Below, piece after piece: positions 24,101 to 31,189 of a DNA stretch of 64,000 bases (position 1 is its first letter; every line of letters starts with the position of its first letter). The notes beneath the pieces are model-generated. The model did no database searches. It was given only the letters and a program-made list of their open reading frames with translations, and was not told where the DNA came from. Source of the DNA: Membranipora membranacea (Eukaryota > Bryozoa > Gymnolaemata > Cheilostomatida > Membraniporidae); contig OU612066.1 in the NCBI GenBank assembly GCA_914767715.1, positions 18,822,283-18,886,282 of the forward strand. Reading direction: 5' to 3'. A program made the translations under genes and the position numbers.

Positions 24101-25314
24101 TTATTTTGAATACGATAAATGACCAAGTTAATTTATTTGCCCATGGAACAGCGAAAAAGTGGTGAAGATTAGAGCTAAAACAGCAGGAGACAACTCCTGA
24201 TACTATACCGAGAAATACAAGGCCACCAAAAAAACCGAATCCCGTGGCCGCGTGAACAAGGCTAATACTCATCTCTATGGGGGAAGCCGTGACATGAACA
24301 CCTGAATAGTTGTTTAATTTTACTTGTTTCAGCTACCATAACAAAGATGTCCACACCCAACAGTGCAGGCTCTACTAGTGGAGTGAGCAATGTTACAGTA
24401 TCGCTGGCCAGGCCTGTCATCACCAGTAGTACCCCGGTGGCAATAGTTCCGGGTGCAGGAGCTTCTCTGGTCAGTCACTCTCCATCTAAACTTGTAGCTA
24501 CGACTATACCACGTTCAGCAACAACACACAAAGTTGCAGGAACTATTACTGGAATTGTTGGAAACACAGGTGTTGGGGCAACGCCGGTGGTGAGCTTGGC
24601 ATCGGTCACTCTTCAAAGTCAGGTCAGTGTTATTGGGTACTAAATTTAGATAACTCAACTAACTGTATAACAATTTGTGCTTGATTTTACGCCAGAACAA
24701 TTTTGTTGATTTACAACGGCGATCTGAGCACACAAATGAGTGAGCTTTTATGACACTTTCTTTGCCAACCACAAAACATGCATCCAAAACAAAGGCAACA
24801 TATGACGAGTTTTTGGCTCTGTCTATTTCAGCCATCAGTGTCGTCCTCTCTGATGAAAACATTATCACCAAATGCAGTACATGCAATACAACAAGCGAGC
24901 CGATCAGCTGCCAGTGCAGGATCTGCCTCCGGATCATCAACTCCAGCAGGCACAACAGTTCTACAGCAAACCATCCTCACTAATCGCCCCTCAGCCTCAA
25001 GTGTATTAACTCCTGCTACTGTGACAATAACTCCGACTAGTGTTGTGCAAGCTGCCTCGACACCCCCACCACCACAGACAGTTGTGACCCATGTATCAAC
25101 TCCTACTGTTGTTGTTCCTGTTGAATCTAATCGGCAGTCTGTGACACTTCAGCCTACTGCTGTAGGTAGCACGGTTACTGTATCAACTACTCCAGAACTT
25201 TCTAACCCTGTACAGGTTAGCGAGGAAAGGTCCAATTCCCCGGATATGGGAGATGTGCAGACCACCCCTGATGCAACCAGAACATATGCCATGAGACCTA
25301 GAAAAACTAATTAG
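6129..25314 (+). CDS. domino: domino/EP400 SWR1-family ATPase, long (EP400-like) form
   Basis: Catalytic subunit of a SWR1/p400-type nuclear remodeller that exchanges H2A.Z. About 43 exons join in phase into about 2737 codons. The N-terminus reads [16 protein letters not shown]. The HSA domain is in exons 7174-7359 and 7606-7746 ([17 protein letters not shown]). Acidic exons follow (8424-9789), then the SNF2 core: DEMGLGKT in exon 10445-10622, DEAQ split across 11735/11953, [20 protein letters not shown], then [19 protein letters not shown] long insert (12890-15775) separates the lobes. Lobe 2 (15996-17001) has [15 protein letters not shown] and [11 protein letters not shown]. The long form splices 18242 to 19209, giving [11 protein letters not shown] and [13 protein letters not shown]/Myb exon (20040-20273, [10 protein letters not shown]) and a Q/A/S/T-rich tail follow. 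The tail ends MRPRKTN at 25314. The start at 6129 is the first in-frame ATG; an upstream exon is possible. The gene hosts many snoRNAs. Confidence 0.9.
7470..7535 (+). ncRNA. Possible box C/D snoRNA, 28S-complementary (weak)
   Basis: In the domino intron 7360-7605, a TTGATGA (C-like) is followed by CCCTTTTGCTCT, complementary to the conserved 28S segment GAGCAAAAGGG, and then ATGA or a later CTGA as D box. The terminal stem is poor, so this is only a candidate. Confidence 0.3.
7811..7879 (+). ncRNA. Box C/D snoRNA in domino intron
   Basis: It has a C box ATGATGA, a D' box CTGA preceded by GTGTTCCGGGT, a C' box GTGATGA and a D box CTGA at 7872-7875. The terminal stem is ATTC/GAAT. The box order and the 69-nt length are typical of the class. 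I did not recognise the rRNA target of either guide. Confidence 0.8.
8217..8341 (+). ncRNA. Candidate H/ACA snoRNA in domino intron
   Basis: Hairpin 1 is closed by CCCAATT/AATTGGG, with an inner CAAGCA/TGCTTG. The H box is AGAATA. Hairpin 2 contains TTGTC/GACAA and ends at ACAATT. The lower stem of hairpin 2 is not convincing. Confidence 0.55.
8552..8671 (+). ncRNA. H/ACA snoRNA, paralogue of the one at 11413
   Basis: H box AGATCA; the 3' hairpin is closed by CAACT/AGTTG and followed by ACATAT. The 3' half (TTGGTTGTCTGTGCCC, CGCATGG) is clearly related to the snoRNA at 11413-11530. The 5' hairpin has CCAGC/GCTGG, but its outer stem is weak. Confidence 0.65.
9042..9173 (+). ncRNA. H/ACA snoRNA, copy A of a pair
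   Basis: Hairpin 1 is closed by CCATAG/CTGTGG with an inner GCAG/CTGC. The H box is AGATTA. Hairpin 2 is closed by GTGC/GCAC with CCTT/AAGG and CCC/GGG inside. ACATTT is the 3' end. A near-identical copy lies in the next intron at 9407-9538. Confidence 0.8.
9407..9538 (+). ncRNA. H/ACA snoRNA, copy B of a pair
   Basis: Same fold as copy A at 9042-9173: CCATAG/CTGTGG, H box AGATTA, GTGC/GCAC and ACATTT. Differences from copy A are mostly in loops, and the stems are kept, which supports selection on RNA structure. Confidence 0.8.
9863..9940 (+). ncRNA. SNORD57-like: Box C/D snoRNA, SNORD57 (U57)-like
   Basis: It has a 6-bp terminal stem GAACTG/CAGTTC, a C box GTGATGA and a D box CTGA. The guide GATTTAATGAG upstream of the D box is complementary over 11 nt to 18S CUCAUUAAAUC. 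The fifth nucleotide from the D box pairs with the A of CUCAU. From memory this is human 18S Am99 (U57; yeast Am100, snR51). It lies in the intron before exon 10016-10182 and explains the apparent open frame there. Confidence 0.85.
10239..10372 (+). ncRNA. H/ACA snoRNA in domino intron
   Basis: Hairpin 1 is GCACAT/ATGTGC with an inner CTGGTG/CACCAG. The H box is AGATAA. Hairpin 2 is closed by TGGC/GCCA with an inner CTTGAT/ATCAAG, and is directly followed by ACATTG. Confidence 0.75.
11413..11530 (+). ncRNA. H/ACA snoRNA in domino intron (clear fold)
   Basis: Hairpin 1 is TCACCAA/TTGGTGA with CTCAT/ATGAG and AAGC/GCTT. The H box is AGATTA. Hairpin 2 is CTAT/ATAG with CTGAC/GTCAG and TGC/GCA. 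The 3' end is ACACTT. It is one of the cleanest folds in the window and is related to 8552-8671. Confidence 0.85.
11802..11927 (+). ncRNA. H/ACA snoRNA in domino intron
   Basis: Hairpin 1 is CGAGTG/CACTCG with an inner CGGGT/ACCCG. The H box is AGATTA. Hairpin 2 is CTACT/AGTAG with GCAGAT/ATCTGT, and then ACACTT a few bases beyond the stem. Confidence 0.75.
12686..12809 (+). ncRNA. Candidate H/ACA snoRNA in domino intron
   Basis: Hairpin 1 is GCAT/ATGC with CCATT/AATGG. The H box is AGATTA. Hairpin 2 contains GGCATG/CATGCC and a short CAT/ATG base, then ACACTT. Confidence 0.65.
13548..13868. repeat. Foldback (MITE-like) element in domino intron
   Basis: Long imperfect inverted arms: the left arm contains GCAAATAATTTGCACAAACT and GAATTCTGTATAGCTC, and the right arm carries their reverse complements (about 110 bp each, with a short centre). 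It has no coding capacity. It lies in intron 13502-14047, upstream of a C/D snoRNA copy. Confidence 0.8.
13906..13974 (+). ncRNA. Box C/D-like snoRNA, P-loop family, diverged copy
   Basis: It shares ATGATTA, CGCCCCAG and AAGGATTCG with the snoRNAs at 14931 and 15436, in the same order. The terminal stem is entirely different but perfect (AAGTCAG/CTGACTT). The D' box is degraded (CTAG) and the D box reads ATGA. Confidence 0.55.
14931..14992 (+). ncRNA. Box C/D snoRNA predicted to target the 28S P-loop
   Basis: Terminal stem ATCTTG/CAAGAT; C box ATGATTA (one mismatch), D' box CTGA, C' box GTGATGA, degenerate D box ATGA. The guide ACCGCCCCAG before D' is complementary to 28S CUGGGGCGGU. The fifth base from D' falls on the second G of GGGG, the position of E. 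coli Gm2251 in the P-loop (yeast Gm2619, snR67, from memory). Confidence 0.7.
15436..15507 (+). ncRNA. Box C/D snoRNA, P-loop family, second copy
   Basis: Same stem (ATCTTG/CAAGAT), C box, ACCGCCCCAG guide and CTGA D' box as at 14931. The C' box is GTGAGGA. It starts 62 bp downstream of the 3' end of exon 15063-15373. The copy at 14931 has a degenerate duplicate of that exon end in front of it. Confidence 0.7.
15855..15920 (+). ncRNA. SNORD59-like: Box C/D snoRNA, SNORD59 (U59)-like
   Basis: Terminal stem CTGT/ACAG, C box ATGATGT, D' box CTGA and D box CTGA. The guide ACTTTCGTTCT before D' is complementary over 11 nt to 18S AGAACGAAAGU. The fifth base from D' pairs with the second A of GAA, which from memory is human 18S Am1031 (U59; yeast Am974, snR54). 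Confidence 0.8.
16168..16292 (+). ncRNA. H/ACA snoRNA, copy A of a pair
   Basis: Hairpin 1 is closed by CCAAGA/TCTTGG; the H box is AAAGTA. Hairpin 2 is TTGGT/ACCGA (one U-G pair), with GCA/TGC and AGCA/TGCT inside. ACACAA is the 3' end. Its pair is at 17044-17166. From memory, the human orthologue EP400 hosts the H/ACA snoRNA SNORA49; I could not test orthology. Confidence 0.8.
16693..16814 (+). ncRNA. H/ACA snoRNA in domino intron (clear fold)
   Basis: Hairpin 1 is CTAG/CTAG with CCCATC/GGTGGG. The H box is AGAAGA. Hairpin 2 is CCCCG/CGGGG with GGTAT/ATACC and GCAGCCA/TGGCTGC. The end is ACACTG. Confidence 0.85.
17044..17166 (+). ncRNA. H/ACA snoRNA, copy B of a pair
   Basis: Same fold as 16168-16292, with hairpin 1 CCAAGA/TCTTGG variants and H box AAAGTA. 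Hairpin 2 is closed by CTGGA/TCCAG and followed directly by ACAGAC. The base-stem bases differ from copy A on both sides but still pair, which is compensatory evidence for the structure. Confidence 0.85.
18243..18713 (+). CDS. domino: Alternative terminal exon of domino: short (SRCAP-like) form
   Basis: Exon 18108-18242 has a good donor (CAG/GTACGG), but the frame also reads straight through for 156 more residues to TAA at 18711-18713. The extension is basic and low-complexity, with AT-hook-like [21 protein letters not shown] and an [13 protein letters not shown] end. That gives a protein of about 1937 residues with HSA and ATPase but no SANT or Q-rich tail. Fly domino makes two such forms (DOM-A and DOM-B), and SRCAP also ends in AT-hooks. 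The usage of each end is inferred. Confidence 0.75.
   Translation, partial: VRRSPKKKPKQPPQRKRVIPEASRKSSRPPRPKQLDSDTDEEQLEPRKKMRKPGSGRPKGSKNKNTIIQESHEHLKLKSVVSPRDEIVTLQRKPGGGTTYILSSPITSPIIKPGMISSLNGSHQTSDNSDVDVEGNGVRRSSRHRSGSESPMKLAK
18811..18816 (+). terminator. AATAAA poly(A) signal for the short domino form
   Basis: A canonical AATAAA lies about 100 bp after the stop at 18713, inside what is otherwise the long-form intron. It supports real 3' end formation here. Confidence 0.6.
18849..19003 (+). repeat. Imperfect inverted repeat in the domino alternative 3' region
   Basis: The arms TTGATGGTCTTGACTGGAAAGTA and the approximate complement ending in CTCCAGTCAAAGCC can fold into a long hairpin. 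It could be a small foldback element or a structural RNA. I saw no H or C/D boxes that fit. Confidence 0.45.
19030..19148 (+). repeat. 118-nt hairpin in the domino alternative 3' region
   Basis: GGCTTCC/GGAAGCC closes the structure, and CTGGAATGTGG/CCACATTTCAG extends it. It lies between the short-form poly(A) signal and the acceptor of exon 19209-19244. Confidence 0.5.
20632..20702 (+). ncRNA. Box C/D snoRNA family, copy 1 of 7
   Basis: Terminal stem GTGC/GCAC, C box ATGAGGA, D' region CTAA and D box CTGA. ACTACGGCGGT precedes D. The family is repeated through the 3' introns of domino. Confidence 0.7.
21464..21534 (+). ncRNA. SNORD65-like: Box C/D snoRNA family, copy 2 (SNORD65-like D' guide)
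   Basis: C box ATGAGGA, then ACTTTAATAT directly before a perfect D' box CTGA. The guide is complementary to 18S AUAUUAAAGU and its fifth base points at the second U of AUAUU, which I take to be human 18S Um627 (SNORD65; yeast snR77). The 3' D box is altered to CTTA. Stem GTGC/GCAC is kept. Confidence 0.7.
21883..21961 (+). repeat. Pseudo-exon: duplicated end of exon 21260-21421
   Basis: It repeats 21352-21440 (ATCAGTGGTGTCAGCCAAG and the CACTCAGTAAGT donor) with a small deletion, and is itself followed by snoRNA copy 3. It has no usable acceptor, so it is a fossil of a tandem exon-intron duplication. Confidence 0.8.
21965..22040 (+). ncRNA. Box C/D snoRNA family, copy 3 (mutated C box)
   Basis: The C box is changed (ATAAGGA), the D box CTGA is kept and the 5' stem strand is altered to GTGT. 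It lies behind a duplicated fragment of the upstream exon, so it arose by tandem duplication. Confidence 0.5.
22391..22458 (+). ncRNA. Box C/D snoRNA family, copy 4
   Basis: GTGC/GCAC stem, C box ATGAGGA, D box CTGA and ACTACGGCGGT before D. It is almost identical to copies 1 and 6. Confidence 0.7.
22776..22815 (+). ncRNA. Box C/D snoRNA family, copy 5 (internally deleted remnant)
   Basis: Only 40 nt remain. The GTGC/GCAC ends, TTTTGTTGATACTAC and a broken D box (CTAA) are present. The C box tail and D' guide are lost, so it is probably non-functional. Confidence 0.55.
23103..23170 (+). ncRNA. Box C/D snoRNA family, copy 6
   Basis: Intact GTGC/GCAC stem, C box ATGAGGA and D box CTGA; nearly identical to copy 4, including flanking AAAAGCAAGAGG sequence. 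Confidence 0.7.
23620..24264. mobile_element. Foldback DNA element with about 140-bp inverted ends (MULE-like)
   Basis: The left end TAGCCTTGTTCACGCGGCCA and the right end TGGCCGCGTGAACAAGGCTA are exact complements, and similarity continues inward for about 140 bp. The flanks ATACACATC and ATACTCATC look like a 9-bp target duplication with one mismatch. Long ends with a 9-bp duplication suggest a non-autonomous Mutator-like element. It sits in a domino intron. Confidence 0.8.
24676..24730 (+). ncRNA. Box C/D snoRNA family, copy 7 (C box lost)
   Basis: The GTGC/GCAC stem, AGAACAATTTTGTTGAT core and D box CTGA are present. The C box is missing and the guide has drifted (ACAACGGCGAT). Probably decayed. 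Confidence 0.5.
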
Positions 25315-25536
25315 CTTCTCCGGATATTGTTAGCAGGGCTATTGTGAATGTGTGCGCAGATAAATTCTGCATCCAGTAAGAATAAGGCATTTTCTTTCTT
25401 CTTCTTTTATCTATACTTTTGTGTTATCCTTCACTGGACAAAGCCCCTACATGTTCATTTTGTAACAATCATTTTTTGTATCAGGTCATTATTTATTTAT
25501 GTATTATTTTATGTGTGATGTAAAAGTAACGGTATC

Positions 25537-25542
25537 AATAAA
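25537..25542 (+). terminator. AATAAA poly(A) signal for the long domino form
   Basis: A canonical AATAAA lies about 220 bp after the stop at 25314. Confidence 0.7.
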
Positions 25543-25962
25543 AACCATGCTGATATGTTAAATGTGTTAGTGAAATTCTACGCTTGGCTGAGACGCGCGT
25601 GTTACAGTAGACAAAATAATGCCATCTTGAATGGAGGCTATGTAAAACATGATATAGTTCCACAACAGATGAAGAAAAAAAGTTGGGTTCATAAATTCTG
25701 TTGTTAATGTATAATTAACTAGGCCTTGGTCTCCCTTGCAGCAAGTTGGGCTAAACCTCCCCACCAATAATAGGGGAATTGCTGAAAGTTGAGAGATTAA
25801 TGACAACAGGTGATGTAAGTGCCACTCTAAATGCCGTTGGGTTAGTTTTTTACATTTGCAAGTTTGTGATGACTAAAAGGAAAGGCTGGCTCACCAGAAA
25901 ATGAAGCGGCAGTCATGAAGGACTGCAAACTTGGGTAAGGACTGGCTTACGATAAACCGTGA

Positions 25963-28900
25963 ATGGGAGAACAGATATGTACAGACAAGCCATTCTAGCC
26001 TGGGGTAAGAGAGCTATTCTGTATTTGTCCGGCATTGACGGGCAACAATTAGGCTTTATGCCTATGGTCTTTGCTCACACAGACCTTATGCTCGTCATCT
26101 CAACCATCTTCTCTCTCCCTCTGGGAGCTTTTGTTTGCATAGAAGTATGGTCAGGAGTCCAGATCTTAAACATCCCCAGCTACCACATGTCGAAGGTGTA
26201 GTAATTCTGCCAAAATCTTAATTGATTGTGATTACAGACGCTGTGCCATACAGCCATTCTAGAGATGCATCAGAGGTCGGTAATAGCTAAATCTAATATG
26301 GATACAGAAACTGAGTTAGATCACAACCTGGAAGCCATCAAGCATCAATACGGAACGAAGAATTTAGTGTCACTTAGTTTGATTTTGTCCGCTCTTATTA
26401 TTTAATCAGGCATTGTTTCAAGATGTTGTGAAGGGGCTAAGAAAAGGTGAGTCCACACATTACCTGCCCCTGATCGATCAATCTGTTACTATCATGGAAG
26501 TGGAGATATATTCTAGATCAATCCATAGATCAATCAAGGAGTAAAAGACTACTTGGATCAATGCTGGAACCAATTAATGATATTTGCTTATTGCATTTTT
26601 ATTCCTTATTACTTCCATACTTCCATAATACTTCAACCCACTGTCATACTTTAATCTGCTTTATACACGATGTACTGAATGGTGTGATTCAAAATGTAAT
26701 AATTGATTCAAAGTACATACCAGTAAAGGCAGACTTTGCATCAAGGAGCTTTCAATGTTGGTTGTTCCAGCCGCCAGCACCCTGGAGTGTATACCTCACA
26801 AATATCATAATATACAATCCTTTTCTTTATCATTCACTCTATAATTGCACACGGTATCATTGTTATTGTTTTATGTGTTTTATTGTGATGTACATCATTT
26901 GATTTATTTTAGATGAGTCAGACTGTCTCTGTCTGACTGTCTGACTGTCTCGGGTCATCAATCAACATTTTCAAAGCAACCCGGAAGAATTATCCTACCC
27001 AACCTCTGATGGATCATTGTACCAGCCAGATCAATTATCGACTCGGCTCTCTGGGTGTGATCAGCTGATTCAGCCAGAAATCCGAAGTGATGTAGAGCCT
27101 GTACAGCTTAGCACTGAAAACTTGCTTTCTATCAATGCTAGGCCAATTTGCAAGTAACCTTAACAACATCAACACCTCAAGCTATATTGGGCTGCCATAC
27201 CAAGGCTTGTACAATCGGAACCCATACTCACGAACGAGCTCTCAAACATCGAATGATAGTCCAATGAGTCCTCATCACTAATTTTCTCAACAACAGTATG
27301 TATATATGCAGCAGCAGCAGCAGCAGCAGTTGAGTGCTTCACAGACGGGATACATTCTGCCACAAATGTACCTTTATCAGAGCACAACTCCACATCGGCC
27401 GATGTTGAAAAATTCATCCCATCAAACACAGCCCCTCAACACAACAACTTACAGCCATACTGCAACGACCATTATTGTAACATCACAGAGTGGCCTCAAA
27501 GATTCTCTCAACCTGTCCCAAAGTTTACCACCAAGCAAGAGCCATCACGGATTCACACTTCAAGTGAGAGCAGGCGCGAGGATAAAGATGAAAAAAATTC
27601 ACAAAAGCGTTTGAAGAAAATAGCCCTGTAAATCAGCTAGCTTTTCCTCAACAAACAGACACTTGTGAGTATGATGAGGTCATTGACATATTGAATCCAA
27701 GCTCACCAGAGAGAACAGAAGAGACACCGAATGAGAACGAACACAATGAGACATCAGGTTTGCAGAAGAGTGAGCATTACTGAGGTAAAATGTACAGCCA
27801 AGGAATACGCGAAAGATTTACAAGGTGTGACAGCAAAGCATTGCACGCAAAAACAAAACAAAAGTCAAGAAAAGAGAAAAAGACAGGATGTTAGACTAAC
27901 TGATCAGAACAGCTGACAGTGGAGTTGATAGATGTCTGCCCACAACTTAAACCAAGCAAAGAAGGGAGAGGAAGGAAGAGAAAAACTAAAGTTCCAAAAG
28001 GTAATGTCAAGTCATATCATATAGTATAGCAGAGTGGAATTTCTGGCTATTATTACAATTAGGGATAGTCTGTTGTGGGCGCTACATCTGATTGTGGTGA
28101 GGTGAGTGGTTTTAAGAATGATGCGTTTTGACAAAATTTTACAGCTTTGTGCTCATTGAAAGCATTTGGTTGGACTATTCTACTTTTCCAAATTGGCATA
28201 ATCAATCAGCAACCATCAACTTGAATTTTGAGGTAGGTAACTTGTCACTTATTTAGTTACTTTTGAACAAATTTCATGGTCTTGGTAATACACGTAGCAA
28301 TGATCGTTTGGCATAAAAAATGATTGTGTATGTCATGGCTTGTGTTCCTATAAATTTCCATACAAGTATGGTCAATACCAACAAGGCCTCGTACAGCTTG
28401 CACTGATTTTCATATCTCAAAATCCTACATCTTAATGGGAAGCCCCTTCTTCCACATAAAAGTTGAAGCTTACTAACATATTTACTCATATTGTTTTTGA
28501 AGCCAACACACTGCAGTCGAGTAATGGCTGCAAAATCAATATGTGTATCTATGTTCTTGGTGTTTTGGTGACAAAATTTGCATACCCAGAAATTTTATTA
28601 AAAAAGAGTTAATTTTGTTTAGATATTATGATATAAAATCTCTTGTGTTTTGTAGAGGCTGTATCTACATCCACAACACACCCGTCACCGACAGGAGTTG
28701 TCTTCGGCAGTGGTGATGGTATGTGACCAGTGACCATTCTTTAGTTAATTTTGAGTCAATAAATTAGTTCACTGCGTTCAATGAGAGTTCATTGCTGCGT
28801 TCTGTCCCACAATAATTTCAATCATTGAAAAATCACAATCATCTCTCGATTGAAACTTTCACAGTAAATTTGTTATTGAATTAGATATCGCAAAGCTTAA

Positions 28901-29886
28901 TACACATTTCTATTTTCTTTTAAGGATTTAACATATCGAGTAGACTGAAGCATACGAGAAAAACTCCCCTAGACTTCTGTGAGTCTCCAAACGCTGATAG
29001 AATGTTGAACAAAAAACAAGAGACCAAGGAAATAATCGTCACTCGCGATCGGACCGAAAATGGAGTAAGTAGTATCGATATGGAAGCCGACATCACTTAC
29101 GACACCATTTGTACAAACTTTTACATTCTCATTTTCATCTTCCTTGTCTACGCAATAAATTAAGTTGGGACGAATTCATCTATATTCTAATCATCCATCC
29201 AGTTGCGATTGTCATATTGATTACAAAGTTTTATCCGTAAACATATAAAAAATAATTTTTACAAAGGTATCTCTATGTCATATCATCTTGTGGTATTTCA
29301 TTATGTCATCCCTCACCATCTGCAGCAACGAGAGCAAGACACAGAAGGAAAGTATCGCTCAACATGGGCAAATCTATTGAAGAACTTATCGCATGAAAAA
29401 AAGGTTAATTTAATGTCTTTGCAAAATATGCTATCCCTCCAAGCTTGTAACTGTAACTTGTAACTCACTCATAATCTCATCTCTTCTTCAATACTATTTA
29501 TTCAAGATAATTTCCTCTTATAATATTATTGTGTGTACTTTTGTTCCTGGAGTCACCATTAGTATAAGCTGGAGTCAACACACAGAATAAGAAATAAGTG
29601 TAGCATTATAATAACGCCATGTGCTGAGCACAACGTTGTCTCGTTTTTGATTATTAACTCCATAGATGCTGTAATAACAGATTTTTATTGTTCTTTTCAC
29701 CAGCATATGGTTTCCCCTGCACCCTCACAACCCAGCAACACAGATCCTAAGGCTAACTAGGGCGTAAGGAGAAAAAACAGTTTGTCAAGTGAGGATGACT
29801 CCGATGATAGTCTTGGTGAATGGACATTGGTATCAAGCTCAAGAGCAAACACCAGCGGGCGATCCCTATCAAACCTCAACTGGTGA
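25963..29886 (+). pseudogene. Interrupted multi-exon gene, unknown identity
   Basis: Coherent coding pieces with splice sites occur in order, but stops break them. 25963 reads MGEQICTDKPF then TAG before a donor. 26412-26450 reads ALFQDVVKGLRK. 26914-27930 changes frame several times: NQHFQSNPEELSYPTSDG, then LPYQGLYNRNPYSR with a stop before FSQQQYVYMQQQ, then PEWPQRFSQ-type text and NQLAFPQQTDTCEYDEVIDI. Later exons are intact: about 27920-28001 (PSKEGRGRKRKTKVPK), 28656-28719, 28926-29064 and 29326-29402. The last (29704-29886) has an in-frame TAG before SLSSEDDSDDSLGEWTLVSS. It is rich in Gln, Ser and Pro with a basic patch, like a nuclear regulator. I cannot assign a family. It could be a recent pseudogene or a badly assembled gene. 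Confidence 0.5.
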
Positions 29887-31189
29887 GATTGATTGGAATT
29901 TAATGGTGGATTCAGAAACAGAAACTCCTCTCAGGGCTTAGACCATAGAGGGGGATAACTCAATGGCTTAGACTAGACTATCAGGGATTACAATGACTGT
30001 GTCCTTGTCCTTATCTACCATATAAGAAGGGCTTTATGGTTTGGAGATGAGCTTCCAGATTTTCAGTCTATATAATAAGCTTTTGATCTTTATTATTATT
30101 ATTCATTAGTTGTCTTTGTATGATGGTGAACGTCAGGGATACAAGTCACTCTGAATACAATATAGCATCTTAGTTTAGGGCTGCAGAACATATCTACACA
30201 CATATATTATTTCTTGAGCTTGACACCAATAAGTGATATACTAACAGACTGAGATAGATTATGGCAGACAGATGTCTTCGGGAGAGAATGTACAACTTGT
30301 ATAGAGGAGTTAAATGCTTCTGACTCTGTCAAAACTCTGCTCTGTGGGCATAACCCTTTCCATCCACGTGTAAGTGTTAGAAACTCGCTCTAGTTATGAC
30401 ACTAACATAAAAATATTTAAATATTATATTCATATTAGCTATGTACATGTATTGATACATTCACTGACTCAGATCTACGATATTGTAGCCAGCTAACTAT
30501 GAAGCTATCGTTGTGAATGACTTTTCATTTTCTATTATTTGTGCAGAGAGAAAGTCAATCCTAACTGATGATGCGTGCAGAAGGACCTGATGTATCAACC
30601 AATCGATAAAACCATCGACTGTGATAGAGAATATTACAACTCAAGACAGACAGACAGACCAGGCATGAGTAGTTGAGTGATAACCGCAGTAATTTCTCAA
30701 TATATATAAAGGGGATGCATACAAGAACTCGCGACTCTTTGGTCAGGTTTGTATTGAAGATTAGTGCCATAAGCTGTGTTGCGACCATCAACGGCAGCAT
30801 TTTTAGATAGCCATCAAACATACAAATACCCTAACGTTGATATGTTTATAAATAAATTAATTTTTATAAATTTTACCATGCAATAAACATTAAATCTTTA
30901 AGAAAATATACAATGAGTTACATTTTATTGATGATAAAATTAATTTATTAGAATAAATAACAACAGCTAACCTCTATACCTATACATATTTACAAAGTCA
31001 GTTAAAATAATTCAATTACCATAGAAGAATTCCATGAAAAGATTTTATGCATTAGTGTTATGTTGAGCCCAAATCAAATACTGAGGGCTTTAAACTCTGC
31101 CGCGGTTTTGAATCAGATTGCAAAATAAATCACCATACAGTGACAGTAGTTCTACTAAGAGCACCAGTATTTAAAAAAAGGTGGTTAAT
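29887..31189. other. Intergenic, no gene seen
   Basis: AT-rich sequence between the interrupted gene and the NEURL2 stop. Short ORFs on both strands show no family features or splice structure. It probably contains 3' UTR sequence of both neighbours. Confidence 0.5.
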
